Positions 1 to 8,284 of a stretch of DNA of 64,000 nucleotides are shown here, in pieces. The stretch covers positions 186,001-250,000 of the forward strand of contig NZ_RHOU01000001.1 in NCBI RefSeq assembly GCF_003946645.1, given 5' to 3'. Numbering within the stretch: the stretch's first letter is position 1; every line of letters starts with the position of its first letter. The notes beneath the pieces are model-generated. The model ran no database searches. It worked only from the letters and a program-made list of their open reading frames with translations, and was not told the DNA's origin. The DNA is from Lapidilactobacillus wuchangensis. GTDB taxonomy: Bacteria > Bacillota > Bacilli > Lactobacillales > Lactobacillaceae. The translations under genes were made by a program, and so were the position numbers.

Positions 1-1158
1 CGCCATCTGTACTTTACCGACTTTTCGATTACCAACCATGGCAATCACATTACCATTATTAGGATCAGTGACTGTCACACCAGTTTGCATGCTGTCATCA
101 GGGAAAGCAATCGCATCACCATTGACTAAATCGTAGAGATGTTGTTGCGCGTCCCAATTCAAATTTGTTTTGATGGTCAAGTTGTCACGGTAGGGGTCAT
201 AGCCCAATTTCTTAACTTGTTTAACCACTTCTTGTAAATAAGCATCGGCGATAATCGCATTGTTTTCGCTAGCAGTGACTTCACTTTGCGACTTCAAGCC
301 GCTAGCAATTGGCGTGTTGATGGCTTCTTGAGCCTGAGCTGAAGTAATCTTTTTGTTTGCTAACATCGCTTGAATTACCAAATCGCGGCGTGCCTTAGCT
401 GCCTCTGGATGGACAAAAGGATCGTAACTAGAAGGGGCATTAGGAATCCCCGCTAAAAGAGCTGTTTGTGCCAAGGTCAGTTGACTCAAACTCTTGCCAT
501 AATACAAGGTTGCGGCTGTGCCCATACCATAAGCACCATTGGACATGAAAACTTTGTTGATATAATACTCGAGAATTTGTTCTTTAGAATACTTCTGTTG
601 TGCTTGCATTGCTAACCAAGCTTCTTGTGCCTTACGTTTTAAAGTTTGGTCGGATTTATTGGTTGAGAAATAAGAAAGTTTGATCAACTGTTGGGTCAAA
701 GTACTCCCACCTTGAGGGGCACTGTTAGGATTGGTCACATTATGCAAAGCTGATGAAACAATCCGAATTGGATCAATCCCGAGCGGTTCTGAGTAGAAAC
801 GTTTGTCTTCAATTGAAACCACAGCGTCTTTTAATTGTTGCGGAATTTCTGAGCTTTTAACGTAACTGCGGTTTTCACTGCCTAAGCGGGTGATCTGATG
901 ATCATTTGACGCTAGCACCACTGAAGAACCACCTTTGGTTAATTCTTCAGTCGTTAGTTTAGGCGCGTCTTTTGCATAATAAAAGAAGAGGGCGCCGCCA
1001 AAAACAATGCCCGCCAAAATAATGAGTAACGCCCAGCGAATAATTCGGCGCCAGAGCGGACGTTTTGGTCCTTGACCACGCCCACGACCGCCTTTTTGGG
1101 GACTGCGAGTTTGTGAAGCTTTACGTGCTTCCCGCGTCATTGCTTGATTTTGTGCCAT
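1..1158 (-). CDS. pbp1A: Class A penicillin-binding protein 1A, N-terminal part (partial)
   Basis: This is a bifunctional peptidoglycan glycosyltransferase/transpeptidase; only the first 386 codons lie in the window and the transpeptidase domain runs off the left edge. A basic cytoplasmic tail rich in R, K, G and Q is followed by one membrane anchor (about residues 41-62). The GT51 glycosyltransferase domain then shows EDKRFYSEP (the family EDxxFYxH region, with catalytic Glu), GGSTLTQQL and KRKAQEAWLA. The start ATG at 1158 is preceded by TAGGTGG. It lies 8 bp downstream of recU, the usual recU-pbp1A operon of Firmicutes. The function is secure from the domain; truncation is only the window edge. 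Confidence 0.93.
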   Translation of the reverse strand, partial: MAQNQAMTREARKASQTRSPQKGGRGRGQGPKRPLWRRIIRWALLIILAGIVFGGALFFYYAKDAPKLTTEELTKGGSSVVLASNDHQITRLGSENRSYVKSSEIPQQLKDAVVSIEDKRFYSEPLGIDPIRIVSSALHNVTNPNSAPQGGSTLTQQLIKLSYFSTNKSDQTLKRKAQEAWLAMQAQQKYSKEQILEYYINKVFMSNGAYGMGTAATLYYGKSLSQLTLAQTALLAGIPNAPSSYDPFVHPEAAKARRDLVIQAMLANKKITSAQAQEAINTPIASGLKSQSEVTASENNAIIADAYLQEVVKQVKKLGYDPYRDNLTIKTNLNWDAQQHLYDLVNGDAIAFPDDSMQTGVTVTDPNNGNVIAMVGNRKVGKVQMA

Positions 1159-1166
1159 TTTTCCAC

Positions 1167-1805
1167 CTAATTTTTTTGTTGTGTTTTTTGAATCAATTGG
1201 TCAACTGCACCGAGATAGTCCAACAGTGGTTGATAACCGATTTGTAATTCATAACCAGTAGCAATAATTTCCGTTAAGGGAATTGACTTGCGACCAGTCG
1301 TTTGTTGCTGCCAGTACTTCAACAGTAAAGTTGCTGGTACTAAAAAGTAACGTTCCAAGCTAGCAAAGCGCATAATGGTAAAACAAATGCCTTGTTGGTT
1401 TAAACAATTCTGAAAGTGTTTCACTTGGTGTTCATGGAAGTTTGCCAAAGGAAACGACTTCTTATGCGTGGTTTCCTTAGCTTCAAAATCCAAATAGCGA
1501 CCTTGATAAACGCCATTATAATCCGTCGTTGAAGCTTGTCGGAAATAGGCTTCACGAATGACGGCCTTGCTTCGTTGCGGGTAGTCAACTTTAACGATTT
1601 GAATTGGCGTCGGTTTTTTATAAACCACCGCCCGCTGTTGCTGACGATAATAAATATTCGTTTCGTTAATTGTCTGCTCTAACGTCATGCCACGACTACC
1701 AAAAACCACGTCATTTTCTGAAGAAAGCAACGGCCGTTTTATGTTAGACTGAGTATGATCAACTGGCAATCGATATGGTTCACCATTGGGATATTTAATC
1801 ACCAT
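1167..1805 (-). CDS. recU: Holliday junction resolvase RecU
   Basis: RecU cleaves Holliday junctions during recombination repair and chromosome segregation. The 212-residue length is normal. The N-terminal segment contains GSRGMTLEQTINETN, typical of RecU. The nuclease core has the DYNG...LDFEAK arrangement, with likely metal and catalytic residues Asp95, Asp106, Glu108 and Lys110. The ATG at 1805 follows AGGAGTGAGGAA. It is the first gene of a recU-pbp1A operon and is divergent from ypsA. That pairing matches the known linkage of RecU with a penicillin-binding protein in Gram-positive bacteria. Confidence 0.95.
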   Translation of the reverse strand: MVIKYPNGEPYRLPVDHTQSNIKRPLLSSENDVVFGSRGMTLEQTINETNIYYRQQQRAVVYKKPTPIQIVKVDYPQRSKAVIREAYFRQASTTDYNGVYQGRYLDFEAKETTHKKSFPLANFHEHQVKHFQNCLNQQGICFTIMRFASLERYFLVPATLLLKYWQQQTTGRKSIPLTEIIATGYELQIGYQPLLDYLGAVDQLIQKTQQKN

Positions 1806-1873
1806 TTCCTCACTCCTAATGACAATATTATACCAGATTCTTGCTGGTTACTTTAGTAGAAAGGTTGTTAGCC

Positions 1874-2437
1874 ATGATAAAAAGACTGTGGTTAACTGGC
1901 TATCGGGCTTACGAACTTAACGTTTATCAGAAGAACGACCCGAAGTTGACAATCATTAAATATTCTTTAAAAAAAGCCTTAACTGCTTATTTGGAAGATG
2001 GTTTGACCTGGGTGATCACTGGCGCCCAACTGGGAACTGAACAGTGGGGCGTGGAAGTCGCTTTAGATTTGAAAAAAACCTATCCCGAACTCAAAGTAGC
2101 AATCATGCTACCATTTCAAAACTTCGGGCAACAATGGAACGAAAACAACCAGGCCCAACTAAGTCAAATTTTAAGCCAAGCTGATTTTGTCGGCTACGTG
2201 TCCAAGCAAGGCTACCAAAATCCCAGTCAATTAAAAAATTATCAAACTTTCATGGGTCAGCATACTGACGGGGCGTTAATGCTGTACGATCCAGAATCAC
2301 CTGGTAAGGCCAGTTATGACTACCAATATATCACTGAACGACTGGCTGACCATGATTATCCGCTACAATTAATTGATTTTTATCAATTACAAGATGAAGC
2401 GGAAAATTATCAGGAAGAACAAGCCGGAGATTTCTAA
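1874..2437 (+). CDS. ypsA: YpsA-family protein (DUF1273, SLOG superfamily)
   Basis: The protein has 187 residues. Features are RLWLTGYRAYELNVY near the N terminus and WVITGAQLGTEQWGVEVA, the glycine-rich nucleotide-binding loop of the SLOG/Rossmann fold, then a C-terminal stretch ending in acidic residues. YpsA is linked to cell division and stress in Bacillus and Staphylococcus, but its ligand is unknown. The longer reading from 1841 is not used, because GAAAGG lies 9 bases before the ATG at 1874 and the homologous N terminus begins there. It is divergent from recU and upstream of gpsB, the usual order in this group. A repeat element has been placed between ypsA and gpsB. Confidence 0.9.
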   Translation: MIKRLWLTGYRAYELNVYQKNDPKLTIIKYSLKKALTAYLEDGLTWVITGAQLGTEQWGVEVALDLKKTYPELKVAIMLPFQNFGQQWNENNQAQLSQILSQADFVGYVSKQGYQNPSQLKNYQTFMGQHTDGALMLYDPESPGKASYDYQYITERLADHDYPLQLIDFYQLQDEAENYQEEQAGDF

Positions 2438-2544
2438 GTTGGCTGTCAGTCTCCCTTTAAATTAGTTAAAGTCGCTCCTTAGATTAGTGACGGCAGGGGC
2501 CGAGCGATTTGAACCAATTAGTTCAGAATTAAATTAGCGTTAAG
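2438..2544. other. Intergenic segment with a decayed B-arm fragment
   Basis: Noncoding DNA between ypsA and the first composite repeat. It includes GGCAGGGGCC-AGCGATT at about 2493-2510, which matches the left outer arm of the B core at 43264. No partner arm is present nearby, so this is probably the remnant of an older repeat copy. No promoter or terminator is convincing here. Confidence 0.4.
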
Positions 2545-3085
2545 TCTTCCCCAATTTGGCAAGGTGGTGGCGGCGCAATTTTTTGGGCGTGGAACGCCAT
2601 GGGCATTGATTTAAGCTTTTGCTGCGCAAAATCTTAAATACAAACCTTATGCTAAGTGCTAAAGCACTAAGTATAATTTCATGTCTGACGCCAATTGCGC
2701 CGCCACCACCTAATTAAACTAACGAAACTGATTACCACTATTTGGCCAGACCAGATTGTGGTGATACCGAATCGGTGTGACAATCTCTAATCAGAAGATG
2801 TTGTTAAACAATTTTGGGGTTACCCTTCAACTATTATTATTAATTGAATTGAACTAATGGATTCTACTGTCACTGCCTTAAAAACTAACAAACGTGAAAT
2901 GAACCACCTCAACTCCAGACGGAATGGAGGGCGTGGTTGTCAGCTGCCAAATTTGTCTTGCCGCTTTAACGGTTAGACAAAGGCTCGTATTGATGACAAT
3001 TTGGTTTGTAATTGGCATCAATCGATGCCGGCAGCGTTCCACAACCAGCAAGCCCGCAATGGAGTCGCCGCCAGTTTTGCCTCAC
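2545..3085. repeat. Composite divergent repeat, locus 1 (B core left, A core right)
   Basis: A B core on the minus strand (2563-2710) has perfect 18-bp outer arms reading GGTGGTGGCGGCGCAATT at one end and its complement at the other. Inside are a hairpin with a GTGCT/AGCAC tip and a second hairpin. A spacer of about 200 bp follows, containing one arm of the CGGTGTGACAATC hairpin found in other copies. An A core on the plus strand (2911-3070) starts at CTCCAGACGGAATGGAGG and ends near AGCCCGCAATGGAGTC. The outer edge near 2545 carries the TCTTCCCCAATT end shared with loci 2-4. Short reading frames across it recur in other copies in the same frame and are not genes. Confidence 0.88.
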
Positions 3086-3174
3086 CATTTTTCACGGGAT
3101 CTTGAGGGTTATTTTTCAATGAATCATTAATTAATCTGAGAAATTGATTAGTTTTGGTTCTCTTTTTCCAGTTT

Positions 3175-3186
3175 TTTTGCTATACT
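3175..3186 (+). promoter_or_regulatory. Extended -10 promoter for gpsB
   Basis: TGCTATACT at 3178-3186 is an extended -10 element (TGN plus TATACT) about 40 bases before the gpsB start. No good -35 box lies at standard spacing, which extended -10 promoters can tolerate. Assignment is by inspection only. Confidence 0.4.
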
Positions 3187-3225
3187 TAATAAGATGCTTG
3201 ACTAGTAATACGTGAGGTGTGAATA

Positions 3226-3678
3226 TTGGTGGCAAAATCAGACGATTCCCGCGAATTTAAAATCAATTTTTCTCCAGAAGAAATTGTTAATAAAGATTTT
3301 AAACAAAAATATCGTGGCTATGATGTTGCGGAAGTAGATCCATTCTTGGATCAAGTCATTCAAGACTATGAAGCTTTCAGCAATCGGATCAAAACATTAG
3401 AACAAGAAAATCAGCGCTTAGTAACTAAGGTTGATGAACTTTCTCAACATGGTGAGACGGCGCCAAGTACGAATAGTTTCGTGGCTGCTGGTCCTAGTGT
3501 GACGACCAACACCACTAACTATGATATTTTACGGCGGATTAGTAATTTGGAACGGCATGTCTTCGGTGAGAAGGAAGCTGCTAAGATTGCTAACAAACCG
3601 GCTGCTAGTTCAGCGGCCCAGTCTAGTGATCATCTGAATATTAATAATAATCAGGGGTCAACAATTAATCGGTTTTAA
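3226..3678 (+). CDS. gpsB: Cell division / elongation regulator GpsB
   Basis: GpsB is a cytoplasmic coiled-coil adaptor of the DivIVA family that coordinates septal and peripheral wall synthesis by binding penicillin-binding proteins. The N-terminal DivIVA-like domain shows [19 protein letters not shown] and [16 protein letters not shown] coiled coil spans about residues 45-70, then a Ser/Thr/Asn-rich linker and a conserved C-terminal tetramerisation segment ([16 protein letters not shown]). At 150 residues it is longer than the roughly 100-residue Bacillus protein, which is common in lactobacilli. The start is TTG at 3226 after GTGAGGTG, with GTG at 3229 as an alternative. Its place next to rnpB and near ypsA is conserved. 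Confidence 0.93.
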   Translation: MVAKSDDSREFKINFSPEEIVNKDFKQKYRGYDVAEVDPFLDQVIQDYEAFSNRIKTLEQENQRLVTKVDELSQHGETAPSTNSFVAAGPSVTTNTTNYDILRRISNLERHVFGEKEAAKIANKPAASSAAQSSDHLNINNNQGSTINRF

Positions 3679-3693
3679 GTGAATTAAATAATT

Positions 3694-4062
3694 GGTAAGT
3701 CTCGAGTAATCGCGGTCTATTTTAATAGACTGAGGAAAGTCCACGCTCGCACAAGCTGCGATGCTTGTAGTGTTCGCGCTTGGCCCAATAAGCCAAGGTA
3801 CTTCTTTGAAGTAACGGCAGCTCAATGCCTAAGGTCTCCGGATTATGGCGGCGAGCTTGAAAGTGCCACAGAAACGAACGGTTAGTGAAAGTTAATCGAT
3901 GGAACGGGTAAACCCCACGAGCGAGCAATTCAAATTTTTTGGTAGAAGAGTCCAATGGCGGGAAATGAACCTAAAGTTGGAGCGTTAGCAGATAGATGAT
4001 TACTGAAGATGGCAATGGACCTAGTTGTCATTGGAACAAAACGTGGCTTATAGAGACTTACC
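3694..4062 (+). ncRNA. rnpB: RNase P RNA, Firmicutes type B
   Basis: This is the catalytic RNA that matures tRNA 5' ends. The 5' GGTAAGTCTCG pairs with the 3' GAGACTTACC to form the P1 helix. The universally conserved GAGGAAAGTCCACGCTCGCAC box lies at about 3731-3750. The 3' half has the expected GAACAAAACGTGGCTTATAGAGACTTACC ending. About 369 nt and the gpsB-rnpB linkage are typical. Ends are set by the P1 helix. Confidence 0.95.
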
Positions 4063-4066
4063 AAGG

Positions 4067-4107
4067 GTGTTGACGCAGAATTTTATAATTTTGCGTCAAT
4101 TTTTTTA
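4067..4107 (+). terminator. Rho-independent terminator of rnpB
   Basis: TTGACGCA and TGCGTCAA form the stem around an A/T-rich loop, followed by a run of seven T. It lies just after the rnpB 3' end and before the methylase gene. Confidence 0.85.
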
Positions 4108-4142
4108 GACAAATTAGGAACTTTAAAAATAGGAGCTAAAGT

Positions 4143-5279
4143 ATGACATATCAATTAATGGTGACTATGGCCGCCGGATTCGAAGCAATCGTGAATAAGG
4201 AAATGCAGGCCCTCGGTTATCAAACTAAAGTGGACAATGGCAAGATTTTCTTCAAAGGCGATCTCAGCGATATCATTAAAACCAATCTGTGGTTACGGAC
4301 TGCTGATCGGGTGATGATCGTGATGAAGACCTTCAAGTGTACCAGCTTCACCGAGTTGTTCGATCAAGTGGTGGCCTTGCCTTGGGAACAACAATTACCA
4401 ATGGACGCCGAATTCCCAGTGACTGGTCGTTCAGTCCAATCGAAGTTACATAGTGTGCCTGATGTCCAATCCATTGCCAAAAAAGCAATCGTTCAACGTC
4501 TTCAAACAGCTTATCATCGTACGACACGCTTGCCAGAAACTGGTGCCAAAGTGAAAATCGATGTGCGCTTGCATAAAGATATTGCTGAAATTTTAATCGA
4601 TACCACTGGTGATAGCTTGTTTAAACGAGGCTATCGGCAGGAACATGGTGGCGCACCATTGAAGGAAAATTTTGCAGCTGGTTTAATTGCTTTAACACCA
4701 TGGCGTGATAATGATCCCTTCCTTGATCCAATGACTGGTTCTGGCACCATTGCCATTGAAGCCGCCTTAAAAGCGCGTAACATTGCTCCCGGAATTAGTC
4801 GGCATTTTGCTTTTGAGCAATTCACCGAATTCAAACCAGAACTGCTTAAAGAAGCCCGCATGGCCGCTCAAGCTGCCATCAAACAAGATTTGGAATTGAC
4901 AATTATGGCCAATGATATTGATGGTAGCATGATCGATTTGGCCAAAGTAAATGCCGATCAGGCCGGTGTTCTACATGACATTCAATTCAAGCAAGTGGCT
5001 GTGAAAGACTTTACGACTGATTTGCAAAATGGCATCATAGTCGCTAACCCACCTTATGGGAAACGACTGAATGATCAAACTCAAGCACGGCAAATTTATC
5101 GTGAAATGGGTGAAGTCTTCAATCCAATGACCACTTGGAGTAAATATATTCTGACTAGCGATCTGGATTTCGAACATTATTATGGTGCTAAAGCAACTAA
5201 ACGTCGTAAGTTATACAACGGTTATTTGCGGACCGACCTCTTCCAATTCTGGGGTAAACCAACCTATAAAAAGCATTAA
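4143..5279 (+). CDS. RlmL/YpsC-type rRNA guanine-N2 methyltransferase
   Basis: This is an SAM-dependent RNA methyltransferase of 378 residues. An N-terminal THUMP/ferredoxin-like domain covers about residues 1-160. The Rossmann methylase domain has DPMTGSGTIAIEAAL (SAM-binding motif I, about residues 194-208), ANDIDGSMIDLA and the catalytic NPPYGKRL motif near residue 302, as in N2-guanine methylases. It corresponds to the N-terminal half of E. coli RlmL and to Bacillus YpsC, so the likely target is 23S rRNA. The ATG at 4143 follows AATAGGAGC. It sits downstream of rnpB, a conserved order. Confidence 0.88.
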   Translation: MTYQLMVTMAAGFEAIVNKEMQALGYQTKVDNGKIFFKGDLSDIIKTNLWLRTADRVMIVMKTFKCTSFTELFDQVVALPWEQQLPMDAEFPVTGRSVQSKLHSVPDVQSIAKKAIVQRLQTAYHRTTRLPETGAKVKIDVRLHKDIAEILIDTTGDSLFKRGYRQEHGGAPLKENFAAGLIALTPWRDNDPFLDPMTGSGTIAIEAALKARNIAPGISRHFAFEQFTEFKPELLKEARMAAQAAIKQDLELTIMANDIDGSMIDLAKVNADQAGVLHDIQFKQVAVKDFTTDLQNGIIVANPPYGKRLNDQTQARQIYREMGEVFNPMTTWSKYILTSDLDFEHYYGAKATKRRKLYNGYLRTDLFQFWGKPTYKKH

Positions 5280-5305
5280 GCTGCTATTAAGTATTAATAA
5301 GATTC

Positions 5306-5345
5306 AAAAAGCTGATCGACTAGCAACAGTCGGTCAGCTTTTTTG
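5306..5345 (+). terminator. Terminator after the rRNA methylase
   Basis: AAAAAGCTGATCGACT pairs with an imperfect complement ending AGCTTTTTT, giving a strong hairpin with a T tail. The A run on its left flank lets it also serve the convergent corA gene. Confidence 0.85.
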
Positions 5346-5360
5346 TGGTTAATTTATTGG

Positions 5361-6278
5361 TTAAATGAAATGGTCGCGCTTCAAACGGTACATGACCCAA
5401 ACAATTGGTGCCGCAGAAATAATCACTGAGAAAACCCAACTCCATTGTTTATCAGCTAGCGGGAGCCACATATTCATGCCATAGAAACCAAAAATAATTG
5501 GTGGAATCATTAATACCACCGAATAAATCGTCAACAATTTCATGACTTGGTTCAGATTATTATTTAATAAATTATTGAAAGTGTTGGACAGCTTATCGAC
5601 GATATCACTGTTCAACTCCAACATTTCTTGGGCCTGATGTGCTTCGACTTCAATATCTTCCAGTTGGGCAATATTTTGGGGACTGAGATTGACATTTTCT
5701 CCGCGCTTGGCAATCAACCGTAATTGACCAATGGCAACTAAATTACCATTGGCACCAGTAAGAAAGTAGGTGAGGGCGGTACTTAAATCGGCCAGCTCGA
5801 AAATGTGTTGCGAAGAACTTCGCTGATGTAAATGCTCTTCAATCTTTAAACGACTCTCAGTCATTTTCTGAATATAATCAAAGTAAGTCGTACTAATATC
5901 GTAAAGAATGGCTAACAAGGAATCCCACATACCGCGGGTTTCATCTGCCTGGTTAACCGCATCAACTGCTGAGAGAATATGGCTGGTTTGGGCCGTGACG
6001 AAAACAAACAGCTGATTTCCCTTAAGAATGAAACTAATTGGCTTAATGACCCGTTTATCAGTTTCATTGGCATCAACAGGAACATTATAAACAATCAGCC
6101 AAGTACTGGTGAAGGGATTATATTCAACTCGCGCCCGTTCCAAAGGGTCAGTGGCGTACCGTAAAAATTCGGCTGTTAAATGATATTTTTGCATCAGTTG
6201 TTGCCGATCAGCAGCCGTTTCATCGACGACGGCAATAATCTGATTATTTGCTTTAGTAACTGGTCCAACTCTTAACAT
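5361..6278 (-). CDS. corA: CorA-family magnesium/divalent cation transporter
   Basis: This is a membrane channel of about 305 residues. A long cytoplasmic N-terminal domain carries helical regions, and two C-terminal membrane segments are joined by the signature FYGMNMWLP (Gly-Met-Asn selectivity loop). The C terminus is basic (RLKRDHFI). CorA proteins form pentamers that take up Mg2+. The start is ATG at 6278, with AGGAG seven bases upstream; the in-frame TTG one codon earlier is too close to the Shine-Dalgarno. It is a single gene, convergent with the rRNA methylase. Substrate (Mg, Co or Ni) cannot be read from the sequence. Confidence 0.88.
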   Translation of the reverse strand: MLRVGPVTKANNQIIAVVDETAADRQQLMQKYHLTAEFLRYATDPLERARVEYNPFTSTWLIVYNVPVDANETDKRVIKPISFILKGNQLFVFVTAQTSHILSAVDAVNQADETRGMWDSLLAILYDISTTYFDYIQKMTESRLKIEEHLHQRSSSQHIFELADLSTALTYFLTGANGNLVAIGQLRLIAKRGENVNLSPQNIAQLEDIEVEAHQAQEMLELNSDIVDKLSNTFNNLLNNNLNQVMKLLTIYSVVLMIPPIIFGFYGMNMWLPLADKQWSWVFSVIISAAPIVWVMYRLKRDHFI

Positions 6279-6390
6279 CAACTTACTCCTTTGATCTAGT
6301 CATACCAATAAGCGTAAAGCAAATAACCTGAATAAACAAGTAATGATTAGAAAAATATTAGTGCGGTCATTACGATCATAGCCCGCAAAT

Positions 6391-6430
6391 TAAAAAGTTC
6401 AGCTGCCTCTCTGGGCGACTGAACTTAATT
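6391..6430 (-). terminator. Terminator of the lipoate ligase gene
   Basis: Read on the minus strand, AAGTTCAG and CTGAACTT form a stem interrupted by GTCGCC/GGCAG pairing, followed by TTTTTAA. It lies 20 bases beyond the lplA stop. Confidence 0.8.
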
Positions 6431-6449
6431 ATGGGGCTTAATTATTTTT

Positions 6450-7460
6450 TTAAACCAGTAGATTAATCAGTTCGTCGCGACTAATCCCGGTGAAGTAGTT
6501 GCTGACTTCGATTTTATCCAGAACACTAGTAATGTGGCCACGATCATAGATTACGTTAGTCAACGAATCGGCCAATTCATGCACATCGCGAGGACCGAAG
6601 AAATCACCGAAGAAAGTAATGGCAGTGAGACGGCCATTTTCAACTAACAAGCGGGCATCAATTGTGCCGTAGTTGAAATGTTTGCGGCGTTGAATACTGA
6701 ATTGGGGATTCTTGCCATAAACCCATTGCCAATTGCGATAGGTGGCGGCCGCAATCTGATCGATTTCAGCTTGATCGTCAGCCGTAATTTGGTATTGATG
6801 TGTGGCAATTTCGGCCAAATCGGTCACATCGTAAATCTCTTTCAATAATTCATCACGAAATTCCCCAGTCGTTAAATTTTGATACTGGGGCTGCAAATAG
6901 GGTTTTAAATTAGTGACTCGCGAACGAACGGACTTGATGCCCTTGGAAGCAATTTTATCAGCCGGAACATTCAAGGCTTTCGTCAGCACATCCAGATCCA
7001 CATCATAGGAGAGGGTACCATGACTGAAAGTCTTGCCATTTTTAGTATACATGGCGTTGCCGGAGAATTTCTTGCCATCAACTAAAATGTCGTTACGGCC
7101 ACTGACTTCAACGGAGGTCGCACCCATTTTGTGTAAGGCAGTCACGATTGGCGCCACCATCGCCTTAAAATCACCAAATTGCTGATCATTGGCATTGACC
7201 ACGAAACTGAAACAGAGATTGCCTAAATCCTGATAAACGGCACCGCCACCTGACAAGCGCCGTGTAACTGTAATGCCATGTTCATCAACGTAATCCTGAT
7301 TGATTTCTTCAAAGGTATTTTGATTACGACCAACAATAATACAAGGTTTCTCAATATAAAATAACAGCAGTGGTTCGTCAAAATCCTTCTGATTCATCAA
7401 ATATTGTTCCGTTGCTAAATTATCGCGAATATCATTCTTTGGCATGACTACATAGTACAT
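6450..7460 (-). CDS. lplA: Lipoate-protein ligase A
   Basis: This enzyme activates free lipoate with ATP and attaches it to E2 subunits or GcvH. The 336-residue protein has the large catalytic domain with VGRNQN, RRLSGGGAVYQDLGNLCFSF (lipoyl-AMP binding loop, about residues 71-90) and KKFSGNAMY with the adenylate-binding Lys. A C-terminal lipoate-ligase accessory domain follows from about residue 250. The ATG at 7460 follows GGTGGAGGG. No lipoylated dehydrogenase genes are adjacent, so the gene serves targets elsewhere. Repeat locus 2 lies immediately upstream. Confidence 0.92.
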   Translation of the reverse strand: MYYVVMPKNDIRDNLATEQYLMNQKDFDEPLLLFYIEKPCIIVGRNQNTFEEINQDYVDEHGITVTRRLSGGGAVYQDLGNLCFSFVVNANDQQFGDFKAMVAPIVTALHKMGATSVEVSGRNDILVDGKKFSGNAMYTKNGKTFSHGTLSYDVDLDVLTKALNVPADKIASKGIKSVRSRVTNLKPYLQPQYQNLTTGEFRDELLKEIYDVTDLAEIATHQYQITADDQAEIDQIAAATYRNWQWVYGKNPQFSIQRRKHFNYGTIDARLLVENGRLTAITFFGDFFGPRDVHELADSLTNVIYDRGHITSVLDKIEVSNYFTGISRDELINLLV

Positions 7461-7611
7461 GGTATCCCTCCACCCAATGACTTTTTAATTGCGTACTAAT
7501 TATAAGCTATTCTGTTCGAAAGCGCATTAAACTTGTCTGCTTTTACGTGGGGACTTGCTAAGTTGCTGGTATTGCTTTGAAAAGTTTAAAAAAGGTAAAA
7601 CCGTATGGGGA

Positions 7612-8152
7612 TGCTAAAACAGATCTAGTTCTGACTGCATTACGGGCTTGCTGGTTGTGGAACGCTGCCGACACTGATTGAAGCCTTTTTTCAAAAGTCT
7701 TCAATACAGGTCTTATCGTAAGCGCTAAAGCACTAACGATAATTTGGCGGCTGACAACCACGCCCTCCATTCCGTCTGGAGTTAAGATGGTGCATTTCAT
7801 TATAGTTAGCGCTTAAGGCAATGGTAGTGGGATTCATTAACTCTTTTCAAACAGTAGTAATAGTTGAACACTAAAAAAATCGGTAGGGTAACTTTATTTT
7901 CAGTAACGATTGTCACACCGATTTTTTGTACTACCACAATCTGATTCGGCCAAATAGTGGTGCTCAGTTTTGTTAGTTTCATCAAGTGGTGGCGGCGCAA
8001 TTGGCGTCAGCCATGAAATTATACTTAGTGCTTTAGCACTTAGTATAAGGCTTGTATTTAAGATTTTGCGCAACAAAAGCTTAAATCAATGCCCATGGCG
8101 TTCCACGCCACTCAAATTGCGCCGCCACCACCTAATCAATTGGGGAAGACCT
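7612..8152. repeat. Composite divergent repeat, locus 2 (A core left, B core right)
   Basis: An A core on the minus strand (7629-7783) is followed by a spacer. The spacer has a hairpin whose arms include AAAAATCGGT and TGTCACACCGATTTTTT (about 7866-7926). A B core on the plus strand follows (7985-8132). The B core is nearly identical to the locus 1 copy but inverted, with the same GGTGGCGGCGCAATT arms and a TATACTTAGTGC/GCACTTAGTATA hairpin. Right of B is AATTGGGGAAGAC, the shared outer edge. The hairpin in the A core reads TTATCGTTAGTGC with complement GCGCTTACGATAA. It occupies the upstream side of lplA. Confidence 0.88.
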
Positions 8153-8200
8153 TTATCAAAGGAATATCGTTCATTTTTTGAAAAAACTGCGAATTATGTA

Positions 8201-8256
8201 ACAAAAAAACACCACACTGTTAAAATCAACTATCAGCGTGGTGTTTTAATTTTATG
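8201..8256 (-). terminator. Bidirectional terminator after degV
   Basis: AAAACACCACACTG and CAGCGTGGTGTTTT form a long stem with A/T runs on both flanks. On the minus strand it ends in a T run, directly after the degV stop at 8285. Confidence 0.8.
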
Positions 8257-8284
8257 ATTACTTAAGGTAATCTATTTAAACAAT

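Noticed and set aside
2924-3130. Small reading frame beginning MEGVVVS..., recurring at 7558, 13150, 26926 and 46484
   Set aside because: It is the A core read in one frame. Copies differ by paired changes and frame-breaking differences, with no ribosome site or codon-level conservation.
3722-3955. Minus-strand 77-codon frame
   Set aside because: It lies entirely within RNase P RNA.
7970-8257. 95-codon plus-strand frame across the B core and terminator
   Set aside because: It consists of the B core, its flank and a terminator hairpin. There is no Shine-Dalgarno sequence, and no similar frame is kept at other loci.
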